A stretch of 6,576 nt of DNA from a bacterium (GTDB lineage Bacteria > 4484-113 > JALSIF01): the NCBI GenBank assembly GCA_026981635.1, contig JALSIF010000012.1, forward strand, positions 1 to 6,576, in the 5' to 3' direction. Numbering within the stretch: position 1 is the stretch's first letter; every line of letters starts with the position of its first letter. The position numbers and the translations under genes were made by a program. The notes beneath the pieces were generated by a model, which was given only the letters and a program-made list of their open reading frames with translations, had not been told where the DNA came from and searched no databases. Positions 1 to 6,576 of this stretch are shown one piece after another.

Positions 1-1
1 C

Positions 2-61
2 GGCTGGAACCTGATCTTCGGCAGCCTGGTGCTCAGCTTCAAACAGGCGGGGGGGCTTTAG
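2..61 (+). CDS. C-terminal end of an unidentified, probably membrane protein (partial)
   Basis: Only the last 19 codons and a TAG stop are in the window; the gene begins to the left of it. The visible residues are GWNLIFGSLVLSFKQAGGL, a hydrophobic stretch followed by a short basic/glycine tail, as at the end of an integral membrane protein. Coding is supported mainly by codon use: almost every codon in this frame ends in G or C, as in the other genes here. A second plus-strand frame is open to about position 102 but lacks this bias. The gene converges on the PII-like gene, whose stop lies 69 bases away. The fragment is too short to assign a family. A run of seven G at 49-55 lies four codons before the stop, so a length change there would alter the C-terminus. 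Confidence 0.55.
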   Translation, partial: GWNLIFGSLVLSFKQAGGL

Positions 62-130
62 CAGGACACAGTCGGGAGAATCCTTCACCTAGGATCAGCT
101 GAATAACTTGAGAGGTTTAACCCCTTGCCC

Positions 131-538
131 CTACTCCCCTTTCTCTTCTGCGTCCTGGTTTTGCTCAGGGTCCTTTTTGGGGTAGTCAAAGCCGATGGAC
201 TCCAGCACGGGGAGGACCAGGAAGTTGGCCGTTCCCTTCTCCTCCATGGTGCCAAACAGCTCGCTCAGGGCCTTCTTCAGGCGGGCAAGCTCCTCGTCGT
301 CGCGCAGGGCCACCATGAGCACCCGGTCCTCGTGCTTACGGGACTCAAACAGGCGCGACAGCGCACCCCCCACCGAAAAGTCGGTCACAAACTGGGAGTA
401 GGTATCGGAGGAGATGCCGCGGGAGGGGAAGGTGGTCACTCCGGTCACCTTCACCTCCAATACAAGCTTGGCCAGAAGCTCCTCCAGGCGGTCCAGCTCG
501 GAAAGGATGATCAAGCCCAAGTATTTCATCTTGGTCAT
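131..538 (-). CDS. Divergent PII-like signalling protein, probable regulator of the adjacent antiporter
   Basis: This 135-residue protein resembles PII (GlnB-type) trimeric signalling proteins, which bind adenine nucleotides or other small ligands and regulate transporters and enzymes by direct contact. The PII-like signs are the opening beta strand MKYLGLIILSEL followed by an amphipathic helix, the segment VTGVTTFPSRG at residues 31-41 where PII has GVTGxTV, a central strand RVLMVALRDD, a second helix, and EEKGTANFLVLP at 99-110 where PII-like proteins have a PGTGxLFVLP-like strand. The canonical T-loop with its modifiable tyrosine context and the glycine-rich nucleotide B-loop are not recognisable, so it is not an ordinary GlnB/GlnK. 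The last 17 residues are charged and probably disordered. The ATG lies two bases after the antiporter stop, and its ribosome site is inside the antiporter gene, which implies coupled translation. Regulation of the antiporter is inferred from this arrangement. A later ATG at codon 4 is possible but is less well spaced. Confidence 0.72.
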   Translation of the reverse strand: MTKMKYLGLIILSELDRLEELLAKLVLEVKVTGVTTFPSRGISSDTYSQFVTDFSVGGALSRLFESRKHEDRVLMVALRDDEELARLKKALSELFGTMEEKGTANFLVLPVLESIGFDYPKKDPEQNQDAEEKGE

Positions 539-540
539 GG

Positions 541-1959
541 CTAGCTACCTCCTCCCGTCAGGGGGCCAGCCACCGCCGTTGGCGGCGCTTCACCGGAAGG
601 GGACCCCCCATCTCCCCCGTTCTTCTCATTCGGGGGAGTGAGGCTGAAAGCCCAGCGCAACAGGGGCGGAGTCACGAGAGTGGTGATCAGAACCATAAAC
701 ACCATGACTGAGAAGATCTCGCTGTCTATCACCCCTGAGCTAAGCCCGATGGAGGCGATGATCAGGCCCACCTCGCCGCGGCTGACCATCCCCACGCTGG
801 CCTGGAAGGCCTCCAGCTTCTTCATCCCCTGGGTGACCGCACCGATGTAGACCCCGCCGATCTTGCTTATGATCGCAAAGAATACAACCAAGAGAGCAAA
901 TCCAATTCCCGCCCAGTACTCCGTTGGTGATTTACCAGCGGGGAGAAAGACAGTTCTCAGGTCGGTCATAAGTCCAATACTGACAAAGAAGATTGGGACA
1001 AACAGTGAGTAGGTGATTGAGTGGAGCCTGGGTTCAATCTCCTCTCGGAGGTTGGAAAAGTTGGCAATCAAGAGCCCAAACATGTAGCTGCCGGTGATGG
1101 CAGCGACCGAACCGAGAAACTCTGCCGCCCAGCCGTAGAGCAAAGCGACCACCAGAGCTCCTGCGAGTAGACCCTCGGAGACCGGTAGCTGGCCGAACCA
1201 CTTAACGAATCTCAGAGCTACCGTTCTGAAGAGAATGACACCTAGCACAAAAAAGGCAACCATCATTATTACTAAGGTAACCACCGACAAGATGCTCACC
1301 ATCGGGCCACTAACCCCAGCAGCTTCAATCCAAGCAACTACATAGTCGTGGAGGATCTGTTTGCCCTCACCTACAAGATCGCTAGGCGCAAAGGCGACCA
1401 CAAGTGAGAGGATGAGTATCCCCAGGATGTCATCTATAACCGCCGCTCCCAGAATGGTGAGTCCGGGACGGGTGCGCAGCTTGCCCAGCTCAATCAGAGT
1501 CTGGGCGGAGATGGAAACCGACGTAGCAGTGAGGATCGTTCCGACAAAGATGGCAGTAAACCAGAGGTGCCTTTCTCCACCGAGAAAGCCTGCGAATAGC
1601 AGAAAGATTCCAAACCCTAGCAAGAATGGACCCAGGACTCCCCCGATAGCTCCCCAAAACGCTGGGCGACCAACTTTGAGAAGGGAGTTGAAATCAGTTT
1701 CTAACCCAGCCACAAACATAAGTAAGAGCACCCCAACCTCTGCAAGTAACACTACAAACTCAGTTACAACCTCATTGCTTCCGTGGAATTGAAAGATAGG
1801 CCAGCCTAGGAGGTTTATCAAGGTCGGACCCAAAAGCACGCCAATGAGAATCTCACCAAATACAGCTGGCTGGTGATAGCGGCTAGCCAGGGCTCCGGCC
1901 CATTTTGAAGCAAATATTATGATTGCTAAAAGCAGAAAAATGGCCAGTGCTAGTTTCAA
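541..1959 (-). CDS. CPA2-type cation:proton antiporter (Na+/H+ exchanger family)
   Basis: This 472-residue, strongly hydrophobic inner-membrane protein has about 12-13 predicted helices and matches the sodium/hydrogen exchanger fold. It should exchange Na+ or K+ for H+ and so set pH and ion balance. Family marks are PAVFGEILIGVLLGP near residues 31-45, LMFVAGLETD at 80-89, the unwound-helix motif TATSVSI at 144-150, the paired aspartates D176-D177 in AAVIDDILG, and SRGEVGLIIASIGL at 393-406. In CPA2 structures the paired aspartates form the ion site, and DD is linked with electrogenic exchange. No TrkA-N nucleotide-binding domain follows the membrane part, unlike KefB/KefC; after about residue 440 there is only a 30-residue Gly/Pro-rich tail. 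The PII-like gene just downstream may supply the missing control. The start is TTG behind TAAGGAGGT. The gene lies 81 bases after the pyrophosphatase with no clear terminator between. Codons before about residue 370 are unusually AT-rich. Ion choice cannot be read from the sequence. Confidence 0.93.
   Translation of the reverse strand: MKLALAIFLLLAIIIFASKWAGALASRYHQPAVFGEILIGVLLGPTLINLLGWPIFQFHGSNEVVTEFVVLLAEVGVLLLMFVAGLETDFNSLLKVGRPAFWGAIGGVLGPFLLGFGIFLLFAGFLGGERHLWFTAIFVGTILTATSVSISAQTLIELGKLRTRPGLTILGAAVIDDILGILILSLVVAFAPSDLVGEGKQILHDYVVAWIEAAGVSGPMVSILSVVTLVIMMVAFFVLGVILFRTVALRFVKWFGQLPVSEGLLAGALVVALLYGWAAEFLGSVAAITGSYMFGLLIANFSNLREEIEPRLHSITYSLFVPIFFVSIGLMTDLRTVFLPAGKSPTEYWAGIGFALLVVFFAIISKIGGVYIGAVTQGMKKLEAFQASVGMVSRGEVGLIIASIGLSSGVIDSEIFSVMVFMVLITTLVTPPLLRWAFSLTPPNEKNGGDGGSPSGEAPPTAVAGPLTGGGS
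547..556 (-). promoter_or_regulatory. Ribosome binding site of the PII-like gene, inside the antiporter 3' end
   Basis: The minus strand reads GGGAGGAGGT, then eight bases, then the ATG at 538-536. The motif lies in the codons for the last Gly-Gly-Gly of the antiporter, just before its TAG at 543-541. Ribosomes finishing the antiporter would therefore cover or open this site, a classic layout for coupled translation. Confidence 0.8.
573..585 (-). repeat. Short inverted repeat close to the PII-like ribosome site
   Basis: CCGCC at 573-577 and GGCGG at 581-585 pair around a three-base loop. With the larger repeat at 612-638 it makes two consecutive hairpins in the last 35 codons of the antiporter gene, ending about 17 bases before the ribosome site of the PII-like gene. 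In GC-rich coding sequence such a short stem can arise by chance. Confidence 0.35.
612..638 (-). repeat. Perfect 8-bp inverted repeat in the antiporter 3' tail
   Basis: CTCCCCCG at 612-619 and CGGGGGAG at 631-638 are exact reverse complements around an 11-base loop. In the antiporter mRNA this would be a stable GC-rich hairpin in the codons for the hydrophilic tail, about 60 bases before the PII-like ribosome site. No T-run follows, so it is not a standard terminator. Confidence 0.6.
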
Positions 1960-1963
1960 TGTT

Positions 1964-1972
1964 ACCTCCTTA
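1964..1972 (-). promoter_or_regulatory. Ribosome binding site deciding the TTG start of the antiporter
   Basis: The minus strand reads TAAGGAGGT followed by AACA and then TTG at 1959-1957. The spacer is short at four bases, or five from the AGGAGG core. No ATG or GTG in this frame lies upstream within the intergenic gap, so TTG is the only reasonable start. Confidence 0.8.
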
Positions 1973-2040
1973 AGCCCGGTGCATCCTCCAATTTCCCTCC
2001 CTGAACATTAGTCTCGGCTATCGTATGAAGCCAACCCTAT

Positions 2041-4182
<2,142 letters not shown>

Positions 4183-4188
4183 GGCGCT

Positions 4189-4196
4189 ACCTCCTT
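4189..4196 (-). promoter_or_regulatory. Ribosome binding site deciding the TTG start of the pyrophosphatase
   Basis: The minus strand reads AAGGAGGT, six bases (AGCGCC), then TTG at 4182-4180. This near-perfect match and spacing place the start seven codons inside the longest open frame, which begins at a TTG at 4203. The N-terminus is then Met-Glu-Gly-Leu-Thr-Leu-Tyr-Leu, leading straight into the first membrane helix. Confidence 0.82.
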
Positions 4197-4232
4197 CAGG
4201 CAAGATGCTTCAAGCAGCTTCGCGTACCTATC

Positions 4233-4258
4233 AAAAAAAGCCCCCGACGAGGCGGGCT
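4233..4258 (-). terminator. Rho-independent terminator of the DoxX / DUF255 transcription unit
   Basis: On the minus strand AGCCCGCC (4258-4251), a TCGTC loop and GGGGGCT (4245-4239) form a GC-rich stem of seven pairs with one bulged G. The stem runs into a seven-T tract ending at 4233. It begins about 50 bases after the stop of the DUF255 gene, in the correct orientation to end that transcript. It also lies upstream of the pyrophosphatase, so that gene needs its own promoter. Confidence 0.85.
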
Positions 4259-4259
4259 A

Positions 4260-4288
4260 AGTCTAGCTAGGTGATTTATAAGCGTCAA
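4260..4288 (-). promoter_or_regulatory. Predicted sigma70-type promoter for the pyrophosphatase-antiporter-PII block
   Basis: On the minus strand TTGACG (4288-4283, five of six to consensus) is followed by 17 bases and TAGACT (4265-4260, four of six). The predicted start point near 4253 falls within the first arm of the terminator hairpin, so the new transcript would lack that arm and escape termination. The leader to the TTG start would be about 70 bases. Consensus matching alone is weak evidence, but the location, right behind the upstream gene and before the pyrophosphatase, is fitting. Confidence 0.5.
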
Positions 4289-4306
4289 GCAAAGGAGGCT
4301 CTCCTC

Positions 4307-6271
4307 TCAGCCACCACCCTCTAGCACTTCGCCAAGCCACTCCCGCTCTCCTCGGGCCAGCCTCTCCATGACCGGGGCAAGCTCATCGGGAGCCACCAGG
4401 GGGCTTGAGCACTGGCCATGGGTGCAGACCCAGGCGGTGGGGGAATCCCCCGCCTTGAAGGTGAGGGAGAGGAAGCGTTTGCCCAGGGTGGTTGAGCCGT
4501 CGTCGTTTTTCACTTCCTGCCTTGCCGAGTGGAAGAGCAGAGCCATGGCTGGAGTGGGACTTGCCCGGGCCACCTGCCAGAGGGAGACCAGCCGCTCCTC
4601 CTCAAGCAGTGCCCCTAGATCGGGCAAGGGGCTGACCAGGTGGAGGGTGAGGGGGTAGCGCTCTGCCTCCACCAGGGCGAGGGCATACTCACCGGCGTGG
4701 AAGGAGTAGGCGGGGATGACCGGAGCCAGCGCCCGAAGCAGGCGGCGGGAGAGGTTTCGCAGGCGGCGCATCTCAAGGAGATGACCCAGCCGGGCAAGCA
4801 GGCGGGCGGCGCGAATGTTCTCCATCACCGGGTGGGGACCCTTGGGGCGGCCATCCTCCCCGCCAAGCTCGGGCAGGCCGCCCAGGGCAAAGAGGGAGCG
4901 CTCCTGGTCAAGCAGAACCATCACCATGCGGTCGGCCAGGGCACCTACTAGGGTCACCTCTTCCTTGCTGGCGTCGGTTGCGGCCACCGCAACGCTGGCG
5001 GCAAGCATCCCCAGGTAGTCCTTGAACAGGTCGTGGGGGCCCTCTCCGGTGAGGGTGTGGGAGAGGCCGCTGTCGGGGTTGAAGACCTCCCCCAGCAGGC
5101 GGCGGCCAAGCTCTCCTCCCCTGAGGATGAGAGCGGGCCCGCCCAGGGCCATCCCCGCCTCCACCAATGCCAGGGCCAGCTCCCCATTGGGGCCGGTGTA
5201 GCGGTTCTGGTCCACCGCGGGGACCCCCAGCCGCAGGCGCTCCTCCTCGCCCAGGGGAAAGTAGTCCTCCCCGGGGACGAAGTCGGCCTGGGGGTCGTGG
5301 CTGCCCAGGTCGGCATCCTGGCTGTTCATGTAGCCCCACTCGGGGTGGGCCAAGAAGCGGTCCAGATAGGCCAGGGTCTGCTCTACCGCCCGGGCGTAGG
5401 CCTCCTCGCCCAAGAGCAGGTGGGCACGGGAATAGAGCTGGATAAGACGGGCCTGGTCAATGAGCAGCTTCTCGTAGTGGGGGCGGGAGAAGGCGGCGTC
5501 GGTGGAGTAGCGGAAGAAGCCGCCAAAGACCGGATCCTGGAGCCTTAGCAGACCGTCCAGGGCCAGCCGAGCCTCCTCCACCAACTGCCGGTCCGCCCAG
5601 GCGGCCCACAGGTAGAGCTCGTAGGCACCGGGGAGGGGGAACTTGGGCGGGCTGCCCAGACCGCCGTAGGCCCTGTCCAGCGCCCCGCGCACCGCTCCCA
5701 CCAGGGCAGGGACCATGCCCATTAGATCTCCCTCTTTCCCCTTTCCCTCAGCGGGAGGGGAAGGACCGGTAGCGGGCGAAGCGTGGGCGGCCTCCCTCAC
5801 CCTGGTGAGGATCTCCTCCCGCCGCTCCTCCCACAGGCGCTTTACCTCAGAAAGCCACATGTAGAGGGCGCGGGGGGGGACATAGCTCTGGGCACTAAGC
5901 ACCTCACCGGAGGGAAGCAGGATGGCGGTGGTGGGCCAGCCGGAGTGGAGGTAGCGGTCCTGCACGTCGGGCCGCTCATCACCGTCTACCCGGATGGGGA
6001 TGAAGTGGCGGTTGATGAGCTCAATGTTTGCTGGCTCGGAGTAGCTGGTCTCGTCCATCACGTGGCACCAGTGGCACCACTTGGCCGAGATGTCAAGGAG
6101 GATAAGTTTCCCCTCCCGCTCGGCCTCCTCCAGAGCCTCCCGCGACCAGGGGCGCCAGCCTATCTCGTGGTCCCGCTTCTGGCGTGGCCCGGGGGGGACG
6201 ATCCCCTCCAGGGCACCGGGCCTGCCTGAGGGGGAGGAGGAACCGCTTTCCGATGAATTAGTCATCTCCAA
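4307..6271 (-). CDS. DUF255 / YyaL-type protein with N-terminal thioredoxin-like domain
   Basis: This 654-residue cytoplasmic protein is full length for its family (usually about 650-700). Residues about 38-160 form the thioredoxin-like (DsbH/DUF255) domain, with the family motif KWCHWCHVMDETSY; Cys66 and Cys69 form the CxxC pair. RVDGDERPDV at 94-103 and GWPTTAILLPSGE at 111-123 follow as expected. A Pro/Gly-rich linker at about 160-182 leads to an alpha/alpha-barrel resembling sugar epimerases and glycosidases, with GGLGSPPKFP near 203-212, GGFFRYSTD near 250-258, HYEKLLIDQA at 265-274 and NSQDAD at 316-321. A late Cys pair, Cys616 and Cys621, is also typical. The biochemical activity of the family is not established; a redox role is suggested by the CxxC. 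The start is TTG at 6271, nine bases after AGAGGT; an ATG two codons later is possible but 15 bases away. It follows the DoxX-type gene by 26 bases. Two poly-G tracts (5872-5879 and 6191-6197) lie within it. Confidence 0.92.
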   Translation of the reverse strand: MEMTNSSESGSSSPSGRPGALEGIVPPGPRQKRDHEIGWRPWSREALEEAEREGKLILLDISAKWCHWCHVMDETSYSEPANIELINRHFIPIRVDGDERPDVQDRYLHSGWPTTAILLPSGEVLSAQSYVPPRALYMWLSEVKRLWEERREEILTRVREAAHASPATGPSPPAEGKGKEGDLMGMVPALVGAVRGALDRAYGGLGSPPKFPLPGAYELYLWAAWADRQLVEEARLALDGLLRLQDPVFGGFFRYSTDAAFSRPHYEKLLIDQARLIQLYSRAHLLLGEEAYARAVEQTLAYLDRFLAHPEWGYMNSQDADLGSHDPQADFVPGEDYFPLGEEERLRLGVPAVDQNRYTGPNGELALALVEAGMALGGPALILRGGELGRRLLGEVFNPDSGLSHTLTGEGPHDLFKDYLGMLAASVAVAATDASKEEVTLVGALADRMVMVLLDQERSLFALGGLPELGGEDGRPKGPHPVMENIRAARLLARLGHLLEMRRLRNLSRRLLRALAPVIPAYSFHAGEYALALVEAERYPLTLHLVSPLPDLGALLEEERLVSLWQVARASPTPAMALLFHSARQEVKNDDGSTTLGKRFLSLTFKAGDSPTAWVCTHGQCSSPLVAPDELAPVMERLARGEREWLGEVLEGGG

Positions 6272-6280
6272 GCTAACTTT

Positions 6281-6286
6281 ACCTCT
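6281..6286 (-). promoter_or_regulatory. Ribosome binding site deciding the start of the DUF255 gene
   Basis: The minus strand reads AGAGGT, nine bases, then TTG at 6271-6269. The alternative ATG at 6265-6263 is 15 bases from this site, and the GGAG directly touching that ATG is too close to serve. The site is weaker than those of the other three complete genes. Confidence 0.55.
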
Positions 6287-6297
6287 TTCCCTGCCGC

Positions 6298-6576
6298 CTA
6301 CTTCTTCCGGCTGGTCCGACGGTAGGCCTGGGCCAGGCGGCTGGCATCCAGGGAGGCGGAACCCGGCCCCATGATAAGCAGGGCGATGAGCGCCCCCATC
6401 AGGGCCAGGTGATAGCGGGCGGCGACCACAAGCTCCACCCAGCCCTCCAAGGTGCCGGGCAGACCGGCCATTAGGTAGTTGCGAAAGAGACCAGCCAGAG
6501 CCACCAGCAGAGCGGCGGCGGCCGCCTCGGAGGTGAGGAAACCTGCCATGAGCAGCAGGCCGGCCAGGGTCTGGAC
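6298..6576 (-). CDS. DoxX-family membrane protein, C-terminal part (partial)
   Basis: The frame is open to the right edge of the window, so the 5' end of the gene is missing; 92 codons and a TAG stop are present. The product is a membrane protein. VQTLAGLLLMAGFLT and the helix after it, then YHLALMGALIALLIMGPG followed by SLDASRLAQAYRR, match the end of DoxX/DoxD-like proteins, whose last helix is typically followed by a Gly-x-Gly-x-x-SLD stretch. DoxX relatives are four-helix membrane proteins. Some act with thiosulfate:quinone oxidoreductase, and in mycobacteria one joins a redox complex at the membrane. The basic end (RRTSRKK) should face the cytoplasm. An internal ATG at 6549 is not a credible start, because it would cut a helix. 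The thioredoxin-like gene starts 26 bases downstream, so the two probably share a transcript and possibly a redox-related role. Confidence 0.75.
   Translation of the reverse strand, partial: VQTLAGLLLMAGFLTSEAAAAALLVALAGLFRNYLMAGLPGTLEGWVELVVAARYHLALMGALIALLIMGPGSASLDASRLAQAYRRTSRKK

Noticed and set aside
80-95. Inverted repeat ATCCT / AGGAT between the two convergent genes as a shared terminator
   Set aside because: The stem is only five pairs, partly A-T, and has no T-run on either strand; this 69-base gap shows no good terminator.
125-544. Plus-strand open frame of 139 codons opposite the PII-like gene
   Set aside because: It is the complement of a well-supported gene with its own ribosome site and coupled start; its product looks like random His/Gln/Gly-rich sequence with no recognisable fold.
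541-1959. KefB/KefC glutathione-gated K+ efflux assignment for the antiporter
   Set aside because: The C-terminal nucleotide-binding (TrkA-N) domain typical of those proteins is absent, so only the general CPA2 antiporter call is supported.
4183-4203. Upstream TTG at 4203 as the start of the pyrophosphatase
   Set aside because: It would place the near-perfect ribosome site AAGGAGGT inside the coding sequence, and it has no good ribosome site of its own.
4293-4305. AGGAG / CTCCT hairpin right after the DUF255 stop as the terminator
   Set aside because: The stem is short and is followed by only three T; the stronger hairpin with seven T at 4233-4258 explains termination better.
5033-5548. Plus-strand open frame of 171 codons opposite the DUF255 gene
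   Set aside because: It lies entirely over conserved barrel motifs of the minus-strand gene and has no convincing ribosome site or domain.

Overview
This is a GC-rich bacterial window (roughly two-thirds G+C in most genes). It carries four complete genes and one partial gene on the minus strand, plus the last codons of one convergent plus-strand gene at the left edge. Intergenic gaps are short, Shine-Dalgarno sequences are strong, and three of the four complete genes appear to start with TTG. No rRNA, tRNA, CRISPR array, insertion sequence or phage gene is visible. The lineage cannot be fixed from the sequence. A GC-rich, possibly thermophilic or anaerobic bacterium (for example of Chloroflexota type) would fit, but this is only a guess.

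Layout, right to left in the direction of minus-strand transcription. (1) 6576-6298 is the C-terminal part of a DoxX-family membrane protein. (2) 6271-4307 follows after 26 bases and is a full-length DUF255/YyaL-type protein with an N-terminal thioredoxin-like domain carrying a CHWC motif. These two look like one transcription unit, which ends at an intrinsic terminator at 4258-4233. (3) 4182-2041 is a membrane-bound ion-pumping pyrophosphatase of the K+-dependent type. Its membrane glutamate sits where sodium-pumping members have it. (4) 1959-541 is a CPA2-type cation:proton antiporter with an Asp-Asp ion site. (5) 538-131 is a divergent PII-like regulatory protein, two bases after the antiporter stop, with its ribosome-binding site inside the antiporter gene. 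(6) 2-61 on the plus strand is the tail of an unidentified, probably membrane, protein.

The second block reads as a possible ion-cycling module. A pyrophosphate-driven pump would export Na+ (or H+), an antiporter would exchange Na+ or K+ for H+, and a small nucleotide-sensor-like protein translated with the antiporter could gate it. A good sigma70-like promoter for this block overlaps the terminator of the upstream block, so that its predicted transcript starts inside the hairpin and cannot form it. The antiporter gene is a compositional mosaic: about 850-1960 is clearly AT-richer than its own 3' end and both neighbours, which suggests replacement or recombination within the gene.
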